A stretch of 35,959 bases of DNA from CAZZIZ01 sp964654535 (GTDB lineage: Bacteria > Bacteroidota > Bacteroidia > Chitinophagales > UBA2359). Below are positions 1 to 8,137 of the stretch, piece by piece. The notes beneath the pieces were generated by a model. The model was not told the DNA's origin, did not search any database, and was given only the letters and a program-made list of their open reading frames with translations. The stretch covers positions 1-35,959 of the forward strand of contig CAZZIZ010000011.1 in NCBI GenBank assembly GCA_964654535.1. The letters are read 5' to 3'. Within the stretch, counting starts at the first letter, position 1, and each line of letters starts with the position of its first letter. Made by a program: the position numbers and the translations under genes.

Positions 1-32
1 AATAATAAACAATAAAACTAATTAAACGCTGG

Positions 33-1409
33 CTATGGTTGGGCCAGCTCAATTTCTTGTGGTTTTGATCTTAGATGGCCTATAGCGTACCAGTCAATTT
101 TTCTGGAGAAGTACATTACTAATGCAAGAATGAAGAACACGCCGAGACTACCGATAAGTAAGCTGTAGTCTTCCATTTGAAGGATGACGAAAATGAATCC
201 ATAAAGCACGACCAATATTCCTTCTAGCATAAGACTAAGCTGTGGACTTTTAAGAATGGCCCGACTGTAGAAAGCTATCAAGCCAATGGTCATTGCGGAA
301 GAAATGAAATAGGCTGGCGTGAAACCAAGCTGCTCCGATATACTTAATAGTAGCGTATAGAAAATACAGAGTGCGAGCCCAATCAAGATGTATTGAAAAG
401 GATGTACGTAGCGGTTATTCAAAATTTCAATAAAGAAGAAGACCATAAAAGTCAAGGAGATGAAAAGCAATGCATACTTCACTGAGCGCTCAGACATTTG
501 GTAATGGTCTGCCGGAATTAAAAGATCGAAACCGAACTTTGAGGAGTTCAATTTAAAGGCACCATTGTTCCATTCCTGCGGGAAGTTTCTGTTGAGATGT
601 AAGACATTCCAGTCTGCGGTAAAGCCCCCTCCGTTTTTATCAATGTCGTGTTCTGGAGAAAAGGCTCCTTGAAAACTTGGGTCGGGCCAGGCCGATTGTA
701 AGCTCACTGCGGTTTCTTTTCCGACAGGGACAAAACTTAGGTTTTGACTTCCTTTCAAAGATAAGTCAAGCGAATAGGGAATGTTTTGTTTTGTTTCCTC
801 TGGCATTACGCTTATCGGGTAATGGATACCTGATGAAATGACGCCTTTTTCTTTTACGCCTGGTTCCGAGGTTATTTTTTCACCAGCCCAGGTCAAGTCG
901 GTGTTTCCCTGGATGCCGCGCATATCGGAGATCCCAACGGTTACAAATGCTTCGTCGTACAAAATCTCGTCGCCTTCGGCAAGCCAGTTTTCGGGTAGGG
1001 AGAAGGAGCCATCTACTTTTAAGTCGCTGTTGTAAACGGCTACTTTATAAATGCCCCGTTTGCGCTCTTCCGTCGCAACTTGACCATTTATATTTAGTAG
1101 ATCGGGCAGGACACGTCGGTACTGCTTGGCACTTTTTACGGTTTGTTTTACGCCATCTGCGTTTTCAGAAACAGTGTAGGTGTAAAATGGAATGTTTAGA
1201 ATAGGGCCAGTAAAGGTTTGTTTTTGACTCCATTGGTTACTTACTTCAGTGATGACTTGATTTTGTCTCGCTTGGCGTTCGTAAATGAGTGATCGGATGT
1301 GGGAGGCTGGCCACATCATAAGAATAATTAGAAAGCCCACGAGCAGTCCTTTTAGGATAAGTCCATTGCGTTGAAAGAAGCTGCTGGTTCGTTGTGTAAT
1401 TTTGTTCAT
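33..1409 (-). CDS. creD: CreD-family inner-membrane protein
   Basis: A 458-residue membrane protein of the CreD family (inner membrane protein CreD, tied to cell-envelope integrity and colicin tolerance in E. coli). What shows this: one transmembrane segment at about residues 17-36, followed by the family-typical stretch ending in FTGPILNIPFYTY, a long extracytoplasmic region (about 40-305) and a C-terminal block of five or six hydrophobic helices (about 310-435). The start is ATG with no clear Shine-Dalgarno sequence. In E. coli creD is controlled by CreBC; no such regulators are present here, so the gene stands alone. Its 3' end lies 32 bases from the window edge and appears complete. The molecular function of the family is not established. 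The assignment is by overall architecture and N-terminal motif; confidence in the family is high, in any function low. Confidence 0.88.
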   Translation of the reverse strand: MNKITQRTSSFFQRNGLILKGLLVGFLIILMMWPASHIRSLIYERQARQNQVITEVSNQWSQKQTFTGPILNIPFYTYTVSENADGVKQTVKSAKQYRRVLPDLLNINGQVATEERKRGIYKVAVYNSDLKVDGSFSLPENWLAEGDEILYDEAFVTVGISDMRGIQGNTDLTWAGEKITSEPGVKEKGVISSGIHYPISVMPEETKQNIPYSLDLSLKGSQNLSFVPVGKETAVSLQSAWPDPSFQGAFSPEHDIDKNGGGFTADWNVLHLNRNFPQEWNNGAFKLNSSKFGFDLLIPADHYQMSERSVKYALLFISLTFMVFFFIEILNNRYVHPFQYILIGLALCIFYTLLLSISEQLGFTPAYFISSAMTIGLIAFYSRAILKSPQLSLMLEGILVVLYGFIFVILQMEDYSLLIGSLGVFFILALVMYFSRKIDWYAIGHLRSKPQEIELAQP

Positions 1410-1514
1410 CAGGCGATAGCGTTTTTTTTGTGATTCTTCTATCGAACGTCATTGGCTTTGTGGCTAATATGTCTAGTGAGGTTTATTGTCGGTATTTAAT
1501 GTTTTTTAGTAGAT

Positions 1515-1703
1515 GCGTGAGTGATGCGAATAGTGCGACCGAATGGGAGCAGTCTTGTTTGTGGCTGTAGCAAATGCTTACCGCTTGCGGTAGAAGCAGC
1601 TTGCTTTGCAGCCGCAAGAACAAGACCGGAGCGAACGCGGAGCTATGGAGCTGAACGACCCGAGGGCCGCGTGGCCTTGAGCTTGGCTGGCGAGGGGCAC
1701 GCC
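1515..1703 (+). repeat. Structured intergenic element, copy R1 (type II)
   Basis: Copy of a dispersed structured repeat. It opens with GCGTGAGTGATG and closes with GGGGCACGCC, so the ends pair (GCGTG/CACGC). A long hairpin spans 1552-1626 (outer arms GTCTTGTT/AACAAGAC). Its tip ACCG-CTTG-CGGT is followed by a two-base AG bulge (1592-1593) and then AAGC pairing with GCTT. After the hairpin comes GGAGCGAACGCG, shared with the copy at 15171-15388. A second small hairpin (GGGCC/GGCCT) precedes the 3' end. It lies between the divergent CreD and acetyltransferase genes. Short open frames across it are not genes. Confidence 0.85.
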
Positions 1704-1762
1704 AAAATCCATCAAATTTAGGCACGCCAAAATCCATCAAATTTGTGCACGCCAAAATCAGC
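1696..1762 (+). repeat. 25-bp tandem repeat, about 2.6 copies
   Basis: Units at 1696-1720 and 1721-1745 are nearly identical (GGCACGCCAAAATCCATCAA plus ATTT and a variable last base). A third, partial unit (GCACGCCAAAATC) begins at 1746. Each unit starts with the 3' end of structured element R1 (GGCACGCC), so the array looks like a local tandem duplication of the element's right end plus 17 bp of flank. Confidence 0.85.
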
Positions 1763-1774
1763 CCAAATGATTTT

Positions 1775-1782
1775 TATTTTTA
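1775..1782 (+). promoter_or_regulatory. Possible -7 promoter element of the acetyltransferase gene
   Basis: TATTTTTA matches the Bacteroidota TAnnTTTG element at all but the last base. It ends 7 bases before the ATG at 1790, the same spacing as at tgt and era. No convincing -33 TTG was found. Tentative. Confidence 0.35.
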
Positions 1783-1789
1783 CAAACAA

Positions 1790-2329
1790 ATGGAAAGAGC
1801 TTATTACTTTACTTCGGAACGTTTGGGTTTTCGCAATTGGTTGGCGCAAGATGTTGAGCCGATGGCTGCCTTGAATGCTGATCCAGAGAACATGGAGTTT
1901 TTTGAGCATCCGACATCGCCTGAAAAAACCGCAGCGGACATAGAACGAAACATAGCACGTCTTGAGGCAGGTGAACTAGGACCCTACGCGGTTGATCGTT
2001 TGGATACCGGCGCTTTTATTGGCTTTATTGGTTTTGGAAAAATAACTTTTGAAAGTTCGATTTCGCCCTGTATTGAAATTGGCTGGCGACTGGACAAAGC
2101 TCATTGGGGCAATGGTTTTGCCACAGAAGGTGCTGCAGCATGCCTCAATGAATTCTGGAAGAAATATCCCGAGACGCCTGTGCGAGCTATCACTGCGATT
2201 TCAAATAAAAGATCAGAACGTGTTATGGAAAAGTTAGGGATGAAGGTTGTAGGTCACTTTAATCATCCTATGGTTTCTCTGGGGCATGTGTTGCGTCCGC
2301 ATATCTGTTACGAAATACAATCTCCTTAA
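1790..2329 (+). CDS. GNAT acetyltransferase (RimJ/RimL-like)
   Basis: A 179-residue N-acetyltransferase of the Acetyltransf_3 group, which includes the ribosomal-protein alanine acetyltransferases RimJ/RimL. These move acetyl from acetyl-CoA to an amine. The N-terminal FTSERLGFRNW is the usual RimL-type opening. The pyrophosphate-binding loop is seen in the GWRLDKAHWGNGFATEGA stretch (about 94-111), and the C-terminal part (NKRSERVMEKLGMKVVG) is the typical acetyl-CoA-side helix. A GTG at 1745 is in frame but lies in the 25-bp tandem repeat; the ATG at 1790 gives the family-typical N-terminus and is preferred. It is a single gene, convergent with the MORN gene. The substrate cannot be told from sequence. 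Confidence 0.88.
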   Translation: MERAYYFTSERLGFRNWLAQDVEPMAALNADPENMEFFEHPTSPEKTAADIERNIARLEAGELGPYAVDRLDTGAFIGFIGFGKITFESSISPCIEIGWRLDKAHWGNGFATEGAAACLNEFWKKYPETPVRAITAISNKRSERVMEKLGMKVVGHFNHPMVSLGHVLRPHICYEIQSP

Positions 2330-2331
2330 AT

Positions 2332-2365
2332 AAAAAGCCCGTCAGCAATAATCTGCTGACGGGCT
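2332..2365 (-). terminator. Rho-independent terminator of the MORN gene
   Basis: A perfect 12-bp inverted repeat AGCCCGTCAGCA / TGCTGACGGGCT (2336-2347 and 2354-2365) with a 6-base loop. Read on the minus strand it is followed by TTTTTATTT, so it terminates the MORN gene. On the plus strand no T-run follows, so its effect on the acetyltransferase transcript is less certain. Confidence 0.88.
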
Positions 2366-2391
2366 AACCACGTATCTAAAACATTAAAACT

Positions 2392-3255
2392 TTATCTTAA
2401 GAGAGTACCATCTGACCACTCTTCGCTAATTACTTGTCCATTGGTAAGGATTAAATTTCCGTTACCGTGTTTTTGCCCTCTAGAGAACCAACCGACGTAA
2501 ATACTTCCGTCTTTGTAAGTAATGGTTCCTAAGCCGTGCGGCTTGCTCGATTTCATAGCACCTTCATATTTTCCGCGCTGTCCATTGTCGGTTATAGTAC
2601 GTACGTTATAACGGTACTTAACTTTTTCTTCGCGCTCTAGGTTGTTGTTAAAATAGTCGCGTTGCATAATTTTTCCTGAACGGAAAAATGAATATCCTTT
2701 TCCATGACGCTTACCGTTTACGTACTCACCGATGTATAAATCGTTTTTACGTTTGTAACGGAAGACTCCGAATCCTTCCGGCTTGCCATTTAACAATGGG
2801 CCTTCGTATTCGCCGTGCATACCGCCTCTGCTATAAGTACGACGTCCTAACTGCGCTCCAGAATAACGCGCGTTGGATTTGTTACTAGATAAACCGGCGT
2901 TGCTGGTTTGCTGAGAACGTTCACGGGTTATAACTGGGCGATCCCAGTCGTGATTGCTGTCCTGCGTATTTACATTGCCCATATGACCACCTCTGGTAGT
3001 TCTGGTAGTTCCGTTCGAACCACCATTGCTGATGATTCTACGAGTGCCTTCAACTATTTGATCTGGCACGTCGATAATCTTGCCATCGGGCATATCGACA
3101 TTAACCTTGGGTAGGTTTATTTTAGGAGTGCTAATTTTTAGCTTAGGTGAATCGAGATTTGCGTGCTGATCCGTGCGATAGGTTAGTAAATAAAAAACCA
3201 GGTAAATGATGCACATTACAAGGACCAAGTAGACGACTTGCTTGATTACTTCCAT
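2392..3255 (-). CDS. Membrane-anchored MORN-repeat protein
   Basis: A 287-residue protein with one N-terminal transmembrane helix (about residues 6-27), a long polar, Ser/Asn/Arg/Gly-rich linker (about 30-145) and a C-terminal MORN-repeat region. Four units are clear: YEGPLLNGKPEGFGVFRY, YIGEYVNGKRHGKGYSFF, YEGAMKSSKPHGLGTITY and YVGWFSRGQKHGNGNLIL. Between the second and third the pattern is degenerate. MORN repeats form an extended beta-hairpin array and usually act in protein or lipid contacts; they are not catalytic. The first half of the linker carries a K-x-x-x-P rhythm (KLKISTPKINLPKVNVDMP). The positive-inside rule is ambiguous, so I do not assign which side the repeats face. It is monocistronic, with a strong terminator downstream. 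Function unknown. Confidence 0.82.
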   Translation of the reverse strand: MEVIKQVVYLVLVMCIIYLVFYLLTYRTDQHANLDSPKLKISTPKINLPKVNVDMPDGKIIDVPDQIVEGTRRIISNGGSNGTTRTTRGGHMGNVNTQDSNHDWDRPVITRERSQQTSNAGLSSNKSNARYSGAQLGRRTYSRGGMHGEYEGPLLNGKPEGFGVFRYKRKNDLYIGEYVNGKRHGKGYSFFRSGKIMQRDYFNNNLEREEKVKYRYNVRTITDNGQRGKYEGAMKSSKPHGLGTITYKDGSIYVGWFSRGQKHGNGNLILTNGQVISEEWSDGTLLR

Positions 3256-3642
3256 AATTGGGGATTATTGGATGATTATTAAAGTTTTAAAACGCGATTT
3301 TTCACGTCTAAGTCCAAATAAAAGGGAAAATGATGCCTCGTTGTCGCCTACTTATCTTCCGCATTGTTGATAAACTAGGGTATAAGTGCTTAATAGGCAG
3401 ATTATCAGTTAATTACGATTACATGGCTTGTTAAATCTTATGGTAAACATTCGTTCATTTATTTTCTCTATAAAACCCTCGAAGCCTATGGAATGTGGCA
3501 CTATGTTGGGTTAAGAATTGTTAAGCATTATACCTAGCCTTTTTAGCTGAGTCTTAAGTAAAATATGAAGCCACTTAATCAGTTTTATTATAAGGCTTGA
3601 ATGGCTTAAATTGTGTGAACTCCAAGAAATTAGACATAGAGG
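3256..3642. other. Intergenic region between divergent MORN and prc genes
   Basis: 387 bp, AT-rich, with no credible coding frame, tRNA or strong hairpin on either strand. It must hold the promoters of the two divergent genes, but I found no perfect TAnnTTTG element. TATGTTGG in the middle of the region is the closest, with one mismatch. Confidence 0.6.
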
Positions 3643-5811
3643 ATGAATAAATTGAAGATTTTCGGCGCGTCGACCGCCTTGCTACTCATTTTTGTGTACG
3701 CTTTTGCTTTCCCAGTTGATGATAGTGAAAAGGAAAAAACAGTTGTTAAGGCTATAGTAGCTGGTCTTGAGCACAGCCATTTTACTGATTGGTCTTTGAA
3801 TGACGAACTTTCAGAAAAAGCCTTTGACCAATATTTGAGTCGAATAGACGCTCAGAAGAAGTTTTTCCTTCAAGAGGATTTGACTCGAATGGAAGTCTTT
3901 AAAAAAGAGATTGACGATCAAATCAGCAAAGGAGACTTGACCTTGCTGGATGTGAGCTTAGATATTTTAGAGCGTCGAATTGGCGAAGCTCAGGGATATT
4001 ACCAAGAGATATTATCCAGTCCTTTTGATTTAACTGCTAGCGAGGTAGTAGAAACTGACGAAGAAAAGTTTGACCACGCGAGAACGAAAGAAGAGCTCAA
4101 AGAAATTTGGAGAAGATCTTTGAAGTATCAAGTGGTTGCAAGAATGGCGGACAAGTTGGTCGCTCAAGAAAAGGACCTGAAAAGACAAGAAGAAAAAGCG
4201 GCCGGAATGACCGACGAAAAGAAAATGACCGATGGCGAAGAAGAGATGAAAGAAGATGAAGAGCCAGTTGTGATAAAAACGATTGCTGAATTGGAAATAG
4301 AAGCTAGAGAAAAAGTGCTTTCTCGTCACGACAGCTGGTTCAAGAGAATTGAAAAATTGAATCGCGAAGATCGATTTGCTACGTACATAAATTCTGTTAT
4401 AGGGGTTTTAGATCCGCATACAGGATATTTTCCTCCGAAGAAAAAGGAAGACTTTGACATAAGTATTTCTGGTCGTTTGGAAGGAATTGGTGCAAGACTT
4501 ACCACAGAAGACAACGGATATATTAAAGTCATTGAAATTGTTCCAGGCAGTCCTTCATCACTACAAGGTGAGTTGGAGCCAGAAGATTTGATTCTGAAAG
4601 TTGCACAAGCGGATGAAGAACCTGTTGACGTAGTTGATATGCGTTTGGATGATGCGGTTCAATTGATTCGTGGTAAAAAGGGAACAGAAGTTCGCCTCAC
4701 TGTTAAGAAATTGGATGGAAGCACTAAGGTGATTCCAATAATTCGTGATATTGTAATTAACGAGGAAAGCTATGCTAAAACCGCAGTTATAAAAGACGAA
4801 CAAAATAATGAAGCGGTTGGTATGGTTTATTTACCGAAGTTCTATACTGACTTTACAAAAACGGGTGGTAGAACTTGCAGTGAAGATGTGCGTAAGGAAA
4901 TAGAAAAATTGAATGATGAAGGCATTGACAAAATGATTCTTGACCTGAGAGGCAATGGCGGTGGGTCATTGCAAGATGTTGTTGATATGGTTGGTTTATT
5001 TATAGACCGTGGCCCGGTTGTACAAGTTAAGTCTCGTGAAGGTTATCCTTATGTACTAGAGGACAAGGACCCTGAAGTTCAATTTGACGGTGAGTTGGTT
5101 GTAATGGTCGACAACTTTAGTGCAAGCGCGAGTGAAATATTTGCGGCGGCTATTCAAGATTACGATCGTGGAACCATAGTTGGTAGTGCGAGTACTTATG
5201 GAAAAGGCACGGTGCAACGTTTCTACGATTTAGATCGCTATGTACGCAGCCCCTCAGCTTCTGCATTGAAGCCATTGGGTTCATTGAAAGTAACGACTCA
5301 AAAGTTTTACCGAGTTAATGGTGGTGCTACCCAATTAAAAGGAGTACAATCTGACATAGTATACCCTGATACTTATTCATACATCGACATAGGAGAAAAA
5401 GAGCTAGACTATGCAATGCCTTGGAGTGAAATCAGTTCTGTTTCTTACAATTCGTGGGATGAAACGGATATGGTAAGCCTTGATCGTAGTGAAATGATAA
5501 GAAGCGATGAGAATTTTCAAAAAATGGATGAGTACGCGCAAATTTTTAAAGAGCGCAGAGATCGCACATCGTATCCTTTGAATTTCGAAGAGTATTTGAC
5601 TTACAAAAAAGAGATTGATGAGATCTCTGAAAAGTATAAAGATCTAAACAGTGTAAAAATTGAAGGCTTAATGGTTTCAAGTTTAAAGGCTGATGCGATG
5701 GCAATTGGAGACGACGAGGTTAAAATAGATCGTCGCGATTCTTGGTTCGAAAAACTAGAAGAGGATATCTACTTGAAAGAGGCAGTGTCTATTCTTACTA
5801 GCGTAAACTAG
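3643..5811 (+). CDS. prc: Tail-specific (carboxy-terminal processing) protease, S41A
   Basis: A 722-residue periplasmic Ser/Lys protease of the Prc/Tsp type, which degrades or trims proteins from the C-terminus. Domain order: signal peptide (1-23), N-terminal Tsp domain (about 30-235, with an acidic and lysine-rich insert around 178-205), PDZ domain (about 245-335, including GRLEGIGARL), S41 protease core (about 350-560) and a C-terminal DUF3340-type region (to 722). The catalytic Ser is Ser495 in FSASASEIFAAA. The general-base Lys is Lys521 in STYGKGTVQ, one residue further away than the 25-residue spacing in E. coli Prc. The length is close to E. coli Prc (682). The acidic/lysine-rich insert before PDZ is the only unusual part. 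The gene is followed 13 bases later by the ACC deaminase-like gene, probably in one operon. Confidence 0.95.
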   Translation: MNKLKIFGASTALLLIFVYAFAFPVDDSEKEKTVVKAIVAGLEHSHFTDWSLNDELSEKAFDQYLSRIDAQKKFFLQEDLTRMEVFKKEIDDQISKGDLTLLDVSLDILERRIGEAQGYYQEILSSPFDLTASEVVETDEEKFDHARTKEELKEIWRRSLKYQVVARMADKLVAQEKDLKRQEEKAAGMTDEKKMTDGEEEMKEDEEPVVIKTIAELEIEAREKVLSRHDSWFKRIEKLNREDRFATYINSVIGVLDPHTGYFPPKKKEDFDISISGRLEGIGARLTTEDNGYIKVIEIVPGSPSSLQGELEPEDLILKVAQADEEPVDVVDMRLDDAVQLIRGKKGTEVRLTVKKLDGSTKVIPIIRDIVINEESYAKTAVIKDEQNNEAVGMVYLPKFYTDFTKTGGRTCSEDVRKEIEKLNDEGIDKMILDLRGNGGGSLQDVVDMVGLFIDRGPVVQVKSREGYPYVLEDKDPEVQFDGELVVMVDNFSASASEIFAAAIQDYDRGTIVGSASTYGKGTVQRFYDLDRYVRSPSASALKPLGSLKVTTQKFYRVNGGATQLKGVQSDIVYPDTYSYIDIGEKELDYAMPWSEISSVSYNSWDETDMVSLDRSEMIRSDENFQKMDEYAQIFKERRDRTSYPLNFEEYLTYKKEIDEISEKYKDLNSVKIEGLMVSSLKADAMAIGDDEVKIDRRDSWFEKLEEDIYLKEAVSILTSVN

Positions 5812-5824
5812 GTCTTATTATCAG

Positions 5825-6712
5825 ATGTCTGAGATTCCTTTAACTGAAATCAGACACTCATTACTACAGAAACATAATGTTTCCTTGCGGCTTCTTCGCG
5901 AGGATTTGAACCATCCAATTGTTGGTGGTAACAAGTGGCGTAAGCTTAAATACAATTTAGCATATGCTCAATCGTCCAATGCGCTTGGGGTGGTGAGTAT
6001 GGGCGGAGCCTTTAGTAATCACTTGTACGCGCTTTCGGCAATTACCAATGAACTGGGAATAAAATCTATTGGCTTAGTTCGTGAATACGAACAGCAAACT
6101 AATCCTACGCTGGATTTTATACGTTCTCAGGGAATGGACTTGCAATATGTAAGTAGATCTCGGTTTAGAGCTTTGCGAGAAGACTCGAGCGAGTTAACAA
6201 AAGAGTTTCCTGGCTACTTTTTCATTCCTGAAGGTGGTAGTAATGAATTGGCGTTTGAAGGTTGTCAAGAAGTTGGAGCGTTTATTCCTACTGATACTAC
6301 GGATGTCTGTATACCGGTTGGTACTGCTTGCACCATGGCGGGGCTAATTTCTGGCTTAGAGAATGGAGCAAACGTGATAGGATTCCCAGCCCTTAAGGAA
6401 AACTATCTCGAACAGAATATTCTACATTATTTGGGCGGTTCTGAGAATAATAATTGGCGCTTGGAACGTGGCTTTACTCTTGGAGGGATTGCGAGCTATC
6501 ATCAAGAATTTGTGGACTTTCTAAATCAGTTTTATATGGATTATGGTGTCGGCTTGGATCCAATTTATAATGGTAAAATGATTTTTGGATTGTTTCAGAT
6601 GATTTCCAATAGTACTTTTAATAGTGGTAGCAATATAGTGGCGGTATTAACAGGAGGAGCGCAAGGGATTGAAGGCTTTAATTTTCGATACGGCTCGCTT
6701 CTTAATTATTAA
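5825..6712 (+). CDS. PLP-dependent ACC deaminase / D-cysteine desulfhydrase-like protein
   Basis: A 295-residue fold-type II PLP enzyme of the 1-aminocyclopropane-1-carboxylate deaminase/D-cysteine desulfhydrase family. The PLP lysine is Lys37 in VGGNKWRKLKYN (family GGNKxRKL). The N-terminal domain includes the SMGGAFSNHLYAL loop that holds the substrate carboxylate, and EGGSNELAFEG and the glycine-rich IPVGTACTMAGLISGL segment form the cofactor phosphate site. At 295 residues it is shorter than typical ACC deaminase (about 330-340); many Bacteroidota homologues are of this short form. True ACC deaminase activity cannot be claimed; D-cysteine or D-serine deamination is equally possible. It starts 13 bases after prc and ends 17 bases before the RsmF-like gene. 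Confidence 0.85.
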   Translation: MSEIPLTEIRHSLLQKHNVSLRLLREDLNHPIVGGNKWRKLKYNLAYAQSSNALGVVSMGGAFSNHLYALSAITNELGIKSIGLVREYEQQTNPTLDFIRSQGMDLQYVSRSRFRALREDSSELTKEFPGYFFIPEGGSNELAFEGCQEVGAFIPTDTTDVCIPVGTACTMAGLISGLENGANVIGFPALKENYLEQNILHYLGGSENNNWRLERGFTLGGIASYHQEFVDFLNQFYMDYGVGLDPIYNGKMIFGLFQMISNSTFNSGSNIVAVLTGGAQGIEGFNFRYGSLLNY

Positions 6713-6729
6713 TTTCCTTTTCAGATTCA

Positions 6730-8073
6730 ATGCAAATTCCGGATGACTTTCTTTCTTTACTAGGGACCATCAGTGGAGCCTCTCGGGAAGCTCTGTTGGA
6801 GACTTTTGCCAAAACTGGACGTCAATGCCTACTGCCAAACAAGACTAAAGCAAGCGGAAAGGGAGAGCCTTTAGATAGGGTTCCTTGGGCGAATGAAATA
6901 GGTGTTTTTCCTTTTGACACGAATTATCGCAATGATCCCTTTTACCATCTCGGAGCGTACGAAGTAGGAGAGGCCTCTCACACTTTTTTGCTCGAAGTCG
7001 TTCGACAAAAAGCTAAGAGCCGTAAGCGTCAATTAATATTAGATCTGAGTTGTAACGGCGGTTTTAATTCTATGGCACTATCACAATACTTTGATGAGTC
7101 TTGTCTGATACTTTGTAATGAAGAAGATGAAGCAAATTACGAGAGTACTAAGAAAAGGTTAGGTAGCTGGGGGCACACCAATATATGGTTGAGTAATCAT
7201 AAGGTTCATGAGTTGCGAGAACTACAAGGCTTGTTCGACATCGTTATTGTCAACCCACCTTCTTCTGATGAAGGCTTGTTTCGATTGAATCATAAAATTA
7301 TTCAGAATTGGTCACCCGAACTACAAGAAGCGTGTTCGATGATTCAGAAAAATTTTTTACAACACGCCACGCCCTTGTTGAAAGAGCAGGGAATAATGAT
7401 TTACTGCAACCACGCATACAATGAATCTGAAACCATATTGAATGTTGAGTGGATCTATGATAACGCTGAGTTAGAGTCTTTGCCTCTTTTGCTAAAAGAT
7501 GAATGGAACGTGAAAGAAACTCAGCAACATGAAATGTTCTCCTATCGCATGTTTCCAAATGAATCAGTTGGAGAAGGTTTTTTCATTTCCTGTTTTATGG
7601 CTTTGGATTACAAAGAGCCCATTTTACGCGAAGCAAATAATTATTGGCGCGCCGTTCGTATGAGTCAGCTCGAAACGATTTCACCATGGATAGAAGATAC
7701 CTGGCGCTGTCTTTTTTATACGAGTCATAAGAATCAGGTGTATGCTACGGCGCATATGATTCCTAAGGAACATAAAAGAATTCTTCAGGCTTTGGAAAAA
7801 CTTTCACCTGGAGTGTTTATTGGAACCTTTGTAAACAAGGCCTTTAATCCCAGTCATTTTTTAGGTCTAAATACGCTTTTGACTCCTGCTGTCGCGAAAG
7901 TTGAGCTTGAGAAAAACTTGGCGCAGATGTACATTGAGAAGCGTGATTTTCCAATTCCAAAAAATGTTCAGATTTCACCTGGTTGGTTAACGCTGAGTTA
8001 TAAGAGTCTGAGACTAGGCTGGATTAAGGTGAGTAAAGACGGTTCAGTAAATCTTCAGCCTGTAAAGCGATAA
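6730..8073 (+). CDS. Degenerate RsmF-like (NOL1/NOP2/Sun) rRNA m5C methyltransferase homologue
   Basis: A 447-residue protein collinear with the RsmF/YebU group of 16S rRNA cytosine-C5 methyltransferases. Family landmarks are kept: VPW...G and DPFYHLGAYEVGEAS (about 50-85; family DPLFHAGxYYxQEAS), FDIVIVNPPSSDEGLFR (about 169-185), and a C-terminal PUA-like domain with LSYKSLRLGWIKV. The catalytic pieces are not kept. The motif IV cysteine (DAPCSGEG) is Ser178 in NPPSSDEG. The motif VI nucleophile (YSTCT) is His228 in YCNHA. The SAM-binding loop (DLCAAPGGK) reads DLSCNGGFN (105-113), one residue shorter. The enzyme is therefore unlikely to make m5C; it may still bind RNA, or act by another chemistry. 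The frame is open throughout, so it is not a pseudogene. It is probably the last gene of the prc operon. Confidence 0.85.
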   Translation: MQIPDDFLSLLGTISGASREALLETFAKTGRQCLLPNKTKASGKGEPLDRVPWANEIGVFPFDTNYRNDPFYHLGAYEVGEASHTFLLEVVRQKAKSRKRQLILDLSCNGGFNSMALSQYFDESCLILCNEEDEANYESTKKRLGSWGHTNIWLSNHKVHELRELQGLFDIVIVNPPSSDEGLFRLNHKIIQNWSPELQEACSMIQKNFLQHATPLLKEQGIMIYCNHAYNESETILNVEWIYDNAELESLPLLLKDEWNVKETQQHEMFSYRMFPNESVGEGFFISCFMALDYKEPILREANNYWRAVRMSQLETISPWIEDTWRCLFYTSHKNQVYATAHMIPKEHKRILQALEKLSPGVFIGTFVNKAFNPSHFLGLNTLLTPAVAKVELEKNLAQMYIEKRDFPIPKNVQISPGWLTLSYKSLRLGWIKVSKDGSVNLQPVKR

Positions 8074-8088
8074 GCGGTAAGTGAGCTA

Positions 8089-8119
8089 TTGCGTTGTCTT
8101 GAGTCTTTTACTAAATTTG
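8089..8119 (+). promoter_or_regulatory. Bacteroidota promoter of the lipocalin-like lipoprotein gene
   Basis: A complete match to the phylum's housekeeping promoter: TTG at 8089-8091, a 20-base spacer, and TAAATTTG (TAnnTTTG) at 8112-8119. It lies 18 bases before the ATG at 8138, giving a predicted leader of about 10-15 bases. It separates this gene from the upstream operon. Confidence 0.75.
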
Positions 8120-8137
8120 CGCTCAATTCAAAACAAG

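Noticed and set aside
1696..1762. Possible CRISPR-like array
   Set aside because: The 25-bp units are directly adjacent without spacers and no cas genes are near; it is a plain tandem repeat.
1483..1909. Short open frames across 1.5-1.9 kb
   Set aside because: They fall in element R1 and the 25-bp tandem repeat or are antisense to the acetyltransferase gene.
3256..3642. Riboswitch or small RNA upstream of prc
   Set aside because: No strong hairpin or conserved riboswitch core was seen in this AT-rich region.
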